64,000 bases of DNA from the NCBI GenBank assembly GCA_003254925.1, contig QANZ01041992.1, positions 45,459-109,458 of the forward strand. Direction: 5' to 3'. Origin of the DNA: Chamaecrista fasciculata. Taxonomy: Eukaryota; Streptophyta; Magnoliopsida; Fabales; Fabaceae. The stretch's first letter is position 1; each line of letters starts with the position of its first letter. Positions 11,801 to 23,639 of the stretch are shown here, piece after piece. The notes below the pieces were generated by a model, which ran no database searches, was not told where the DNA came from, and worked only from the letters and a program-made list of their open reading frames with translations. Both the position numbers and the translations under genes were made by a program.

Positions 11801-14800
11801 ATAGAAATAAGTTAAAATTATGAATATTCCCTTCACTTATATTTATGACTTCTTTATGCTGCTGAGCATATAAGCTTATGCATGCATCTCATTGAAGCAT
11901 AAGAAACCAGCTTTCTGAGTGATTACATTAAACTGAAGGGCAATGATACAAAACAATGGAGTGTTGGAGCACTCCACAGTTCTGTTCCTTTCTCTATCGT
12001 AAAGTTATTTTAAATTAAACAAAAATTTAAGAAAAGTTTGTTTTAGGAGAGAGAAAGGAACAAAACACTACTCCAACACTTGAGTGTTATGTAGGACCTT
12101 AACTGAAAGTGACAAAAATGTGGTCTCAATGGAAACATGTATATCGTTGATACTAATTCCCATTTGAACATAGTAGAAATAATGAAAACCATAACTAGCA
12201 TGTGTAAAACAGTAAAAATTACACAAACATGTGAACACAAGCAGCACTCACACACCAAAGTCATACATCAATATTTCCAATTGCCAACAATTTAAAGTTT
12301 TTTTTTTATGTCTAATTACTCTCTTTGGCGCTTCAGCAATCCTGTCATTTTTTAAATTTATTTTCTTCGCAATTATTCTGAATTTTTCATACATCAGATC
12401 TATTCCAAAATTGAAAGAGTGGACACCTTTTGGACTATATTGCACAACATGTGAACCAAAAACAACAGAAATCTCATTTTGACTGAAAGCAATTCATTCA
12501 TAAAAGGATACACACATTATGTAATTCGAATTGTATATTATTGTTAGAGATGGAGATAAGAAAGAAATAGATTATGTACCTGAAATGGAATTTTGGTAAA
12601 TGGATCAAGATCCCCTTTTGCTATACCTTGTGCTATGTGTTTTGGCATTGATGTATACCATTCCCAGGTTAAGGTACAATTTCAAATAAGATTTTAAATA
12701 TTTGAACAAAATGGAGCAGACTAATACAGATATAAAAATTGTAAGAACCTCTTCAGATGAAGGATATGGGCCTAGAAAGTCCAAGTCATCCCCAATATCG
12801 ACTGGTGTATCAGATAAATGGACAATATCTTCACTGATAGGATCATAAACTCGTTGAAATTGGAAAGTCAATATAGCCTTCTTGAATGAAGCCTCATAAG
12901 AGGGAGGAACAGAAACACCACTGAATTGCAAGTGCTTAAGAACCTGACAAGTACCAATTGGCATATAAATTACGATTTTTAAGTTTACATAAATTTCATA
13001 TGGAACCTCCCGAAAGGATTTAAAGGATACATCACTAGACTAGATGTATTTTGAACACTTAGAAAAATGAAGATCTAAAAAGTAAATATGCTAGTCTAGT
13101 GCATATCGAAACTCACCTTGTCATAACTTTTGAGCTTTTTAACAATTGCATGAGCCCTTTTGAGGCCCATACCTGGCAATGACTGCAGATAGTCACAACC
13201 ACTCAATATACACATTTCAAGAAGCATTTGTCTGTTAAAGCCTTCAAAACTAAGCTCCTTGTTCCTTTGTAGCATGGAATACTGAAACTCAACACCTTGA
13301 CCAAGCTTGTCCATTTTAAAGATAATCTTAATTTTCAAGGGAAAATGAACATAGAAAAAAATGAAAATTGAACATAAGCAAGTTGGAAGAAATATACATA
13401 AGTAATAATACAGATGATATTGATATATGAAGTTTAAATTTAATTAAATTCTGATCACTCACTCTTGGGCAACCGAATGGTATGAGATCAGAGTCCTCAG
13501 TTATAACTGCTTCAACCTGTTTACTGACTGCCAAGAATGTCATCTGGGCGTCTGCCTCATAAGGAGCAACAATATATTGCACATTTTCCTTCTTCAACAC
13601 CTTCCACAAGAAACAAGGTTAATTACTTTATGGAATGATCAGGTCAATCCTGATATATTGAATTTCTTTTTTCAACCTCAATTAGTTTACAGTTGTATAT
13701 TTACTTAATGGAATATAAAAACTACTATAATATATCTATAATCTATATACGCTGGTTATATCATTCAGAGTAATCAGGTCAATTGTGATATGTTGAATTT
13801 TCTTTCTCTACCTGTATTAGTTCACATGCAACTAGTTCACAGTTGTATATTTACTTTATGGAATATAAAAACTACTATAATATATCTATAATCTATATAC
13901 GCTGGTTATATCATTCAGAGTAATCAGGTCAATTCCGATATGTTGAATTTTCTTTTTCTACCTGAATTAGTTCACATGCAATTTGAGGTGAGATATCAAC
14001 AGCTTTCTGGTAACACTCAAAAGCAGCAGCAGAATTTCCATTTGCTTCATGTTCAATTGCACGTGAAAGATTTTCTTTTCGTGACCTGCATAATTCATTA
14101 TATTAAGAATTTTTGTCATAAGAAAATAAACAACAGCAACAAGGATAGTACGATTTCAGGGTATCTAAGTTATCTTGTACAACAGTTCATGCAACACCAA
14201 TTTCTTCCCACCCTCTAATACCTACTAAAGAACTAATGTACTGGACTAAGATGGATTCAGTCGCTTAGTTTGCAAAAAGAATTATCTAAAGAACTAACCT
14301 ACTTTTCAATAGTGAAAATTTTGGTTTATCTACTTCAATATCATAAATTTGACATTGATGTTCTTTGTCCCACAAATCCCAAATTTGCATAAAAAACCAA
14401 GTGTACCTATGGACACACATAATATAAGTTTCAAAATGTTCGTTGTTCAATTTTTCAGCTTTATCCAGTTGGAGAATAGTCTTACTTCCTACATGCAGGC
14501 TCACTGCACTATGGAAGCAATGAAGCCATATAAGAGAATTAGTGCAAATTTAGACTAGTGGTACATGCACAATGAAAAACCTCTGAATTTTGATTATTCT
14601 TAAAGCCAATATGGCATGAAAAATAAGCAAGATTTACTGCTTAAATCCTATACATTCTTTTAAGATCCAAAGCATGAACAGTACATACAAATGTGCACTA
14701 CTAGGCGCCACAGAACTCAATATAATATGCAGAAACTTTTACATTGACCAACTAAGCAAATAAAAAAATTAAAAATAAGATAAAAATCTTAGAAAATAAA

Positions 14801-15946
14801 ATGTAGAGACAGATGGATTACCTTGCACGCTTGTTCTCTTGTTCACTCTTCATTGGTAGAAGACCTCCATCAAATACAAGAATAGGCTTGACACCAAAGT
14901 GTCTCAGCAAATTCACCCTACGCATACAATACTCAATGTGCCTGAAATATTGGATATAAAGCACCTCAGCTCTCAAAGGATTAAATTGAAGATAGAACCA
15001 TTACTCGTCAGTTTTTCACTTTTCTTTTGGGCAGGTTCAGCAATTGGCATATAAATAACACCAAAATATAGCAATATCTACATGTTAATGAGGTAATTAG
15101 AAATGCTGCGCCATGTTTAATATAAGTTATGCATTGACTCCGCTTCTCTTTTTAACTTGTTCATGCTTCATAGATCATCAGCACATAATTATTTTACAAA
15201 TATTAATATCATTTTAAGATGTTTTTATTTCTAGTTAGGATTGCTTCCTTGTGGACAGCTACTTTAAAAGTCTAAAAAATCCATATTTTTTAGTAAAAAT
15301 CGGAAAGATGGGCTACATATTTGACACCTGAAAGTAAAACGTATGAGTAACTTTACATATCCTCAAATAAGTGACTGGCTCACTGTCTTTAGTCAATCGA
15401 ATACTCACATTTCAGAAACAAGGCAAGACTTGAAGTTAACGGGATAGCGAAACCTACAAGCATCCTTTTATTGTTGAAAACCATCTTTTTTCAGCATCTC
15501 CATTTATACCCATATTATCAATATTTTCAGTAGCCGGAATCAATCAATAATGTCTTGAAAGTTAAAACAAAATACACATAACTCAAGAAAATGAACAAAT
15601 CAAGAAGACCCATTTTCCTTGCGTCCATCGAACACATACCCATTCACTAGCACACTACAAATACCCAAAAAAAAAAATTAAAAAAATTCTGCTAAAATTC
15701 ACAGCAACTTTACAATCTACTAAAAACCCTATAATCTTAAAATATTCTCAGCCAACATTTATACAAAGGAGATAGATAGAGAAACCTGGATGTGGGTATT
15801 CCTTTGCAAATTTCTGTACTGCAACATAAGGCGCCTTTGTGAAGCCAAGAATAAGTGTCGACAGCTACATAAGAGCCCTCGAGCTGTTTAATGTGGATTG
15901 GTAGCATAATGGATTTCAATTGGGGCAAAAGGCCCGAAATTCCCAT
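8867..15946 (-). CDS. EXO1: Exonuclease 1 (EXO1), XPG/Rad2 family, 14 exons
   Basis: Exons by eye: 15786-15946, 14822-14941, 13962-14085, 13463-13600, 13117-13326, 12768-12943, 12580-12652, 11505-11628, 10981-11159, 10826-10877, 10367-10722, 10222-10273, 9030-9255, 8867-8945; about 689 aa, near the length I recall for Arabidopsis EXO1. It starts MGISGLLPQLKSIM. The metal-binding acids of the Rad2 family are present: D30 (VAVDTYSW), D78 (VFDGG), E150/D152 (YEADAQ), D171/D173 (EDSDL) and D226 (GCDY), plus the helix-hairpin-helix GMGLKRAHA. The C-terminal half is divergent and ends with a conserved-looking DFKQYAYVPN stretch. The family degrades duplex DNA 5'-3' and cuts flaps in mismatch repair and double-strand-break resection in the nucleus. 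All junctions keep frame only if intron 6 is an AT-AC intron. The exon 12/13 junction rests on weaker similarity. Confidence 0.92.
12653..12767 (-). other. Putative U12-type AT-AC intron (EXO1 intron 6)
   Basis: On the minus strand the intron begins ATATCCTTC, a perfect minor-spliceosome 5' site. It carries ACCTTAAC at 12668-12675 (7 of 8 to the U12 branch site TCCTTAAC), about 15 nt before a terminal AC. A GT-AG reading is blocked: after the next donor (GAG|GTTCTT) no in-frame AG acceptor exists before the conserved exon. The AT-AC junction restores the family sequence GPSMPKHIAQGIAKGDLDPF across the splice. Confidence 0.9.
13638..13985. repeat. Tandem duplication spanning an EXO1 exon 3 splice donor
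   Basis: Two well-preserved units about 150 bp apart (shared words TAATCAGGTCAATT at 13771 and 13921, ATATACGCTGGTTATATC in both) and a weaker third unit starting near 13638. The unit includes the last roughly 20 nt of exon 3 plus its GT donor, so intron 3 contains a near-copy of the exon end and donor (TTGCATGTGAACTAATACAG then GTAGAG) about 150 nt downstream of the true one. Confidence 0.85.
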
Positions 15947-16120
15947 TTGTTATTTCTTTATTGTATAATCTTCTTCTCCTTCTTCTTCGTCTTCTTCTTC
16001 TTCTTCTCCTTTGAGAGATTTTTCGAGCTGCGAAAAAAGCAGAGTAGAATAGAGTAGAGTAGAGTATAGAAGTAGAAGTGTTACACGCAGAGCCCTAATC
16101 TGAGCGACGGAGAGAGAAAG

Positions 16121-16124
<4 letters not shown>

Positions 16125-16157
<33 letters not shown>
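16125..16157. repeat. (GA)n microsatellite upstream of EXO1
   Basis: GA dinucleotide run about 180 bp upstream of the EXO1 start, next to a CTT/TTC-rich tract at 15970-16010. It probably lies in the promoter or 5' untranslated region. Confidence 0.9.
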
Positions 16158-16161
<4 letters not shown>

Positions 16162-16234
16162 GGTGGGGAATGAAACTGTGCCGCTAAATTGGAAATGGCG
16201 GGAAGCATTTGTTTCATTTCAACTTTTTTTTTTT

Positions 16235-16577
16235 TACAAAAGTACTAAAATTGATAAAAAATAAACTTAATTTCTTTTGCTCTCAATTTGGTCTCTAATA
16301 TTTTATATTTTAGTTCATTTTATCTTTTGATTAACTTCTTTCATTAAATTAATGACAGACTACATCCTGTTTTTTCAATTTGAGTTTATTTTTCTATCAA
16401 TTTTACATTATATATCATTAGTCACGTAGATTCTTTCGATAATATTTTACTAAAATAAGAGCAAAAGATAAAATTAACCAGAATGTGAAACATTAAGAGA
16501 CAAAATTGACATCAAAAAATATTAGGGACAAAATTGATAGTTGATGTAAAATTGGGGACGAAATTAGTACTTTTGCC
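16235..16577. mobile_element. MITE, family A copy 2
   Basis: Ends ACAAAAGTACTAAAATT and AATTAGTACTTTTGCC are inverted, and the interior matches family A phrases (CAAAATTGACA, ACATTATATATCATTAGTCA). The target-site duplication is hidden in T-rich flanks. It sits about 290 bp upstream of the EXO1 start codon. Confidence 0.75.
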
Positions 16578-16760
16578 CTTTCTTTTTAGATTTACTATTT
16601 GTTTATTTTTTAAAAAAAATTATCGAAAATAATTGATGATTTTGTTAAATCTAAAAGATTATATAATTTTTTTAAGATTAGTGTATGACTTATTTAGTTA
16701 TTATTTTACATTAAATAACCAATAATATATATATTTAGTAAATTGATTAAATTAAATAAA

Positions 16761-16980
16761 GGCCAAAGTCTTATTTTGGTCCTCCAGTTATGCTCCTTGT
16801 TCAAAATAGGTCCCCCAGTTATTTTTTGTTCCATATTGGTCCCCCAGTTATGCAAAACTTGAAAAAGTTGGTCCCTCTAACGTTTTCCATCCATTTTTCC
16901 GTTAAAAAAAGAGGAAAAATAAACTTTCATCCCCAAAAGTTTTATTTTCTTATATTAAGGTCNTTAAAATAAGTTCAATG
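16761..16980. mobile_element. Family B element end (fragment)
   Basis: GGCCAAAGTCTTATTTTGG and the following 'ggtcccccagttat' repeats match the left end of the family B element at 1811. The right partner is unclear, perhaps the copy ending at 20492. An N at 16963 marks uncertain sequence. Confidence 0.55.
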
Positions 16981-18258
16981 GTTTTCACTCTTACTTAATA
17001 AGTCATGATGTAAATTAAGAAAGAGTCATAAATCATTAATTGGATCAGAGATAATTTACCTCAAATTCAACTGTACCCGATTTTTTTTTACTATCTTTTA
17101 TTTGTATTGGTTGATGGTTGATGGTTGATTGGTTGATCTTATCCCAAAAGTATTATTTTAGTTCTTAAATTCTACATTGATTTTTTTAAATTTGTTTAGT
17201 ATCAATTTTATTTTTAAAGTTTCACATTTTGCTCAGTTTTGTCTTTTGTAGTAACTTCATTTAATGAATTAATGACAAACTTTATCTGATTTATAATATG
17301 TATAAAATTGCTAAAAAAAAATCAAATTCATATTGAAAACTACATGGAGTTTGTTGTTAATTATAAAGATAATAATTTGGACAGTATTTAAAGTATCAAT
17401 ATGAATCTACTCATGGTATCTATAACATATATCAAATATTAAATATTAAATAGGACCTAGGACAGGAATAGTGAACAATAATTATAAAATATATTTGGGT
17501 ATGAAATTGTCCCACCGTCCTTATATTTATACAAAGTGAACAAATACTTGATAATACTATATAATATCCTATAGATATATCCAAAACTATAATTAATAGG
17601 GTATATATGTTTATTTTATACTTTATATATTTTAAATTTATTTTAGTTGATGGATATTAAGTATTGAATATCGGATATATGATTTATATCGATTTTTTTA
17701 CCTTATAGTCATTATTTTTAGCTATTCCAATTATTCTAAATATTAGATAAAAATATTAATTTATCGAATATGAATAAGGTATAAGTATTAAATAAAATAA
17801 ACAAATATACATAATGTGCTAATAAAAACATTGGGCTACTAATTGCCATCTTAGTTAATGCGTTGGATATAGTTAAGGTAAATGATAAAATCGATCACAA
17901 TGTCAAATTATTGGAATGAAATTATTAATAGACAAACTTTAAACATGAGATTGAAAATTAGTTTGATGACTAGAAAAATTACATTTTTCTTTAAATCATT
18001 ATATATATAATATTAAATGAAATATAAAAATATTATAAGTTATAAGGTATTTAATACTAAGTACTATAATTATTCATTAATTTTAAGACCAAATTGCAGA
18101 GACACCTCTTGAGTTTTAGTTAGATGCACATAACACTCCTAAGTTTTCAATTTGTGCAAATAGTTCCTCTGAGTTTTCAATTACGTGCAACTAACACCCT
18201 TATGTTAAATTTAGGTCAAATCAGTGAGGGTATAATAGTAATTTCATAAAAAAATCTA

Positions 18259-18450
18259 GGCCAAAGTTATATTTTGGTCCCTTAAATTTGATCATTGTTT
18301 TGGTCCCTTAAGTTTCTTAAAAGTTTTACTGTTAGTCTCTTTCCAATTTTAATCCAGTTTTTCTGTTAAAAAAAAGAAAAAATTGGTTTACATTACCCAA
18401 AAAATTTTATTTTTTTGAATTAAGGTCCTTTCTTTTTATAATAGAACCAA
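18259..18450. mobile_element. Family B element left end
   Basis: GGCCAAAGTTATATTTTGG with repeated 'ggtcccttaa' phrases, as at 1811 and 16761. It may pair with the inverse end at 20404-20492, making an element of about 2.2 kb that has been invaded by the Tourist-like element at 19050. No matching target-site duplication was found for that pairing. Confidence 0.5.
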
Positions 18451-18499
18451 AATGTAAGAAAAAAAATGAATAAACTAGTATTTAAAACAATTTTGCCCA

Positions 18500-19020
18500 A
18501 AAAAAAAAAGAACCCTCTTCTCATCCTTCTTCAATGGCACCGTTCTTCTCCCTCCTTCACTTGTCGCTGGCGATGGATCCTCAGATTTACCAACCAAACA
18601 CGCCGGCCACATCCGCCAAGGCCATCTTTCATCTTTGCAACTTCTCAGTCTGTTCGATAATCGGTATCGATTAATAAATTGACGATGCCGGAGTTTTGTG
18701 GTCGATAGAAACTTGGGCGGTGCTTTCTGTTCGCTGCTGTCAGGGAAATAAGGCGTCATTTTTCAATCTCAGGGACATTGACAGACCAGAAAAGCGACGA
18801 CATTAGACGGCGGTGACAATGTGAACGCGCCGAGCAATCGGCCAGAAGGGGAGGGAGATTGCCGGGGACGAAATCCTGTGGGGTCCATTTGGATCGAATC
18901 GGATGAAGACGACGATGATTTTGTTTCAGATTTGAAGTATTTGCCGGTACCCACCATCGCCGCCTTGCTTTCTTGTGCTTTCACGTTGATTTGAGATCCA
19001 TCGCCAAGGAGGAGAAGAGT
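18500..19020. other. GC-rich island inside a family B element
   Basis: This is clearly more GC-rich than its surroundings (many CGCCG, GGCGG, GCGACGAC words). Open frames on both strands are short and I do not recognise a protein. It may be captured host gene sequence, as in Pack-MULEs, or a decayed gene end. Confidence 0.4.
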
Positions 19021-19049
19021 GTTTGGGACAAACTTGTTTCAAACACTAA

Positions 19050-19538
19050 GGCTCCGTTTGGTACAAGGGAAAGCAACTTTCCCTTGTAAAATAACACAGA
19101 TCCCCAAAAATTATTTTGTTTGGTTTAATTTTTAAACTCATGTAAAGCTCTTTTCGTTGTAAAGGTGATTACAATGAACAGTGTACTTTTTTATACATCC
19201 AATATACTCTGCTTTTCAGCTTTACGTAGGGAAAGTGGAGCCAACATAAATTTTGGGTAAAATTGAATTTTGGCCTCAAAAATTATATTTTGACCCCACT
19301 GTGTGCCCAAAACTTGAGAAATTTTTTTTGGGTAAAATTATATTTTAGCCCCACTGTAAGATGATAATGAGGGCATTATGATAATAATAATTTTTTCTCT
19401 ACTTTACTTTGCCTTCAATATTTTTTTCATACCAAACAACTTTCAAACCTCTTATCTACTTTACTTTCCTTCCTTCTTTTCCTTTCCCAATGTAAAGCAT
19501 TTTACTTTACATCTAAAATATTTGTACCAAACGGACCC
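19050..19538. mobile_element. Tourist-like (PIF/Harbinger) MITE
   Basis: The ends GGCTCCGTTTGGTACAA and, inverted, GGGTCCGTTTGGTACAA match at 16 of 17 positions. The flanking 3-bp TAA duplication is the PIF/Harbinger footprint. It is 489 bp, non-coding and nested in the family B region. Confidence 0.82.
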
Positions 19539-20403
19539 TAATTTATTTATTTTTTCTTACACATTAGTTTTATTATTAAAAGAAAAGACATTGATTAAAA
19601 AAAATAAAACTTTATGGGTAATTTAAACCAAACTTTTTTTATTTAATAGAAAAATTGGATGGAAATTTTTTAATGACAAGGAAGGAGTGGACAGTTTTAT
19701 AATTTTTAATGACAATTATATCTTTATACTAACCAAAAATAACATGTGTCCACTCAATTCCATTCCATTACTAATAACTTCCAAACAAAATTAACAAATG
19801 TCCATTCCTTTCCTCATTAAAAATTCTCAAACAACATATCTACTTAGTTCATTAATATCCTCTCCTCTTCAGTGTCCATTAATGTCATTTTCTCTCCTTC
19901 CTCACTAAAACTCCCAAACATAGACTAAATATCCATCAAAATTATCCTCCCTAAGACATAGTGAACGAGAATAATGGATGAATTACTTATATTAATAGAA
20001 AAAAAAATTCAAACGAAAAACAAATGACCGAGACAAATCGTATTTTAACTTTCTATTTTTCAAATAGACCAAAGAACATCAAGGGTCTGCTTTCAATGTT
20101 TATCATAACATTGCATTGATGCTTCTCTGTGTAGCCACATCACCTATTAGAACCGTAGAAAACGCACCGTTTTGATATTGAATTGCCTCTGTTTCCATTC
20201 GGGTGGAATTAATTCCACATCACCTATTATTTGGAATGGAAATTAATTCCACCTGAAGACGATGACAATTGGATCAAAATTGTAACTTGTTGACGAAATT
20301 CTCAATTTCAAACCCTAAATCTACATCCTCAAATCCAAATCCAAAATCTAAATTGTGTCGTCGTTGTTGTTGAGAGCAAAACTTAAAGATCAACATTTTG
20401 AAA

Positions 20404-20492
20404 AACTTAAAGATTAGAACGGAACGAAAAATAACTAAAGGTCCAATTTAAAACATTGAACATAACTTAGAGACTAAAATAAGACTTTGACC
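20404..20492. mobile_element. Family B element right end
   Basis: Inverse of the family B end (AAAACATTGAACATAACTTA ... AAGACTTTGACC). It closes an element that opens at 18259 or 16761. Confidence 0.5.
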
Positions 20493-20980
20493 TCAACATT
20501 TTATAATAGGATGAAAACGTAAAAATAATTAAAATTTTAATTGATTTCACCCGAAAAAAAAAAACACTTTTTTCTTCTTCTTCTTCTTCCTCCTCTTTCC
20601 CGCTTCTTTCATCGCCTTAAAGCACATTGTTCTTCAAAATATTTGGTTTCAGTAGAGGCGAGATAGAAAACGTTGGCGCGGCTGTTGATGGCTGCACTGT
20701 AAAACAAAAGAGGAGAGTACCTTGGTTCACAAAAACTCATTAGAAATTCAGAAATAAATGATATATATATATATATGTATGTAAAATAAGCCTTACTCAA
20801 AATTCATTCTCTTCTCTCTTAGAAGAAAATGTGATTTCAAGAGTCAAGAGTACAAATATTTCAAAATAAAGCATTTTGAGGAGTGTCTATAAATTCTGGA
20901 AGATTTCATTTCTCATCCACTTTATTAGAGGATCTGTTTCGGTATTATTTATCAAGAAGAAAGTGTGATCTCTCCTTTTT

Positions 20981-21196
20981 CCTCTTGTCTTCTCTAACAA
21001 GAAACACTTACTACTATTGTTGTTTCTACTGCTCCTACCACACATTTGAATTTCATAAAACCTTTTACACCAACAAAAAGTTGACAAGATTAGCAAAACC
21101 AAGTCATATAATAAACATTAAAAAAAAAGTTATATATTGCAGGAGCAGCAGAAGCAGCAATGAAAACAAGCGTAACTTATTGAACAAGACCAGAGG
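20981..21196. repeat. Imperfect hairpin-forming inverted repeat
   Basis: Arms 20981-21036 and 21141-21196 are inverse copies at about 40 of 56 positions with no gap (counted by eye), ending in a perfect GCTCCT/AGGAGC pair and separated by about 104 nt. The surrounding 179-codon open frame (20883-21422) has biased composition and no recognisable domain. The repeat could be a decayed MITE or a young hairpin RNA locus. Confidence 0.5.
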
Positions 21197-21429
21197 AAGA
21201 AGAAGGAATCAACATTTTCTTTGCCATTTGAGGGTGAGATTCATTGTGCCTTGTTCTATCTTTTATACTCTAAAGACTCACCTTGAGAACATTATGTATT
21301 TGCCATTATTTTTGGAAAGTTATTTACCCTTTCGCAATTTTAAGGAATGCAAATCTAAGGTATATAATGCAAAGTCAAAAGTCAAAAGTTGTCAATGGAC
21401 AAAAAGTAAAATAATAAAATGAATGACAC

Positions 21430-23550
21430 AGATGGAAACTATTATATTTATAAAAAAAGAATATGAATTAATGTAAATTTACATTTAGATAAATATTATA
21501 ACACATTAAAAAGTAGTTGAAAAAATGATTAACAGTCAAAGTTTAGCAACATATTATTGGAAAGTCACAATTAATAATATTATGAACATTGTATTTTGTT
21601 TTGATTTTTTTTGGTAGAATGTTTAAATATTTTAAATTAGGCTAAATTACATTAAGATTTTTCGAGATTTTCGATCATGAGTAGAAAGCACCTCTAAATT
21701 TTATCACTTGACAAATATATTGTTCAGTTTTTAATTTCACTTGCTTAAGACTTTGGAGTTTCAAAACTTTATAATTAGACAGATCCCATAAGTTTTTAAT
21801 TTTATTTACTTTAAAACTCCTAAATTAAAAAAGTAATGATATTTAGAAGTTTTAAGTGAATAAAATTAAAATTTTAGAGAATTTGGTTATCAAATTTTAA
21901 AATTCAAGGGTCTTAATGAACAAAGTTAAAATTTTAAGAGTTTATCTATCAAATTTTAAAATTTATAGGTAAGAGGATCTTAGTACAATTCAGTATCTTT
22001 CGTAGTTTAAAATGCAAGTTTGACCAAAATTATATATTAAAATTAAATAGGTAAATGTGCCAAAAAATAAAGTGACAAACATCTAAGCTATATATTGTTT
22101 GTGTTAAAATGTGCTAAAATAAGGGAGCTTAATAAGGCTTCACGCCGACAAAAAAAGGGGGGGTTTAGAGTTGTCAAAACGAGCTGGTCTGGCTTGACCC
22201 AGCCCAAGTTCACTTTAGCCTGCTATTTTAAGTGTTGAGTTGGGTTGACCTATTTTTAAAATGGGTTGAATTTTTCTTAACTCAGCTCAGTTTATGAATT
22301 TAGGGCTAACCCAATGGGCTTGTTATATATATTTTTTATTTTTTAACTGAAATATATTAAATGTATTTGATATATAATATAAAAAAATACAAGTATATAA
22401 TATAAAATATAAATATTTAAAAATATATTGTATATTGTAATAAAATAATAAATGAAATGATAAGTAAATATTATTTTTATCATATTACTATATATTTTAT
22501 TTAATTATGTAATTCTTAATCATTCAATAAGTTTATAAAGTATTTTTTCATTGGTAAATTATTCATATAATAATATTTATTCTTATTAATTATTATTTTA
22601 TTGATTAAAAATATTAAATAAATATTTAAAAAAAACAATGAGCTAGCTCGTATCTGACCCATCCCAACCCTTTTTAGTTCGCATGAAAAATGGGCTAGTT
22701 CGGCTCGACTCATTTTTAAAATAACTTAATTTTACTAGCCCAACTCGTATATTTTTATTCAGGTCAAGAGTTGAAGAAAAATATTACTCATTATATTAAA
22801 AACTTGAAAGGGGGCTAAAGTTAGAATAGCTCACGAAATCAACAAAGAAAGGTTTAGATAAGACTCCGAGCATCAATACTTTGTTTCAACTCTTGACAAC
22901 ACTTCTATTTCTTAATAATTCTAAATGCAAATTTATGCCACTCAATGTCGAGATCATTGGACTCGGATCTTCTATCATTGAGAGGCTTTCTGAAATCTTC
23001 TATCATTGGATCGCCTCATTAAGACTTGACAAAATGTTGTGTTTAACTAAATAAGCTCGTCACATGTCGAGATCTTAAGGATAAACATGAGGTCCAACGA
23101 TTAAAAATGGTCAAACTCCAGAGAATTCTAAAGGATCTCATGATTTGTAGAAGTAACATAACTTGTTATATGATTTTGTTAGTAATTTTCAATTCTTACC
23201 TCTTGATTTGAAATTATCGCAAAAAGTTAGAGTTTATTAATTTTTAATAGACTCCCTTCTAATGCTTTCACTTTTTCATTGGGAAGACCAAAATCGAATC
23301 CAACTAAACCGATGCAAAACAAATTGATATAACCCACGGAAATTCATTAGATATAAGCCCACGGAAATTCATTAGATAATGAGCTTAATTGAAGAAAGAA
23401 GAAACAAAAACTTGATTGGTCAAATCAAATTGAACAAACTTATACCCCTATACATAAACCTATAATTACCTATACTCTAATACATTCAATCCCCAATCAC
23501 AAGGGGTAAAATAGTCATTTACTTTAAAATTGGGTCAGTTTGTAAATATC
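21430..23550. other. AT-rich intergenic DNA with decayed repeats
   Basis: No gene seen. The region 21640-22000 has inverted 'ggctaaatta / aaaattttaa' phrases like the elements in the transporter introns. A direct repeat of a 21-bp phrase starting CCCACGGAAATTC occurs twice near 23335-23385. Confidence 0.45.
22166..22760. mobile_element. Probable decayed hAT-type non-autonomous element
   Basis: It opens TAGAGTTGTCAAAACGAGC, the hAT-like terminal form (TAGAG.TGTCAA), followed by GGCTTGACCCAGCCC. The far part holds inverse-type words (CTGACCCATCCCAACCC, GGCTCGACTC). The right end does not match cleanly and no 8-bp duplication was found. Confidence 0.4.
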
Positions 23551-23639
23551 TATTTTTGTGTTTGGGCTAGTTTGTAATTATTCATTTTTGTGTTGGGCTA
23601 AATTGTTATTTTGCCAAAATAATTTATTATTGAAATTAA

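Noticed and set aside
12605-12964. Continuous open frame running through EXO1 exon 6 into the following intron
   Set aside because: The extension after GPYPSSEE is not EXO1-like, and the downstream conserved exon is in another frame; the AT-AC intron explains the break.
20883-21422. 179-codon open frame
   Set aside because: Composition is driven by pyrimidine and A-rich tracts and by the inverted repeat; no domain, no splice structure.
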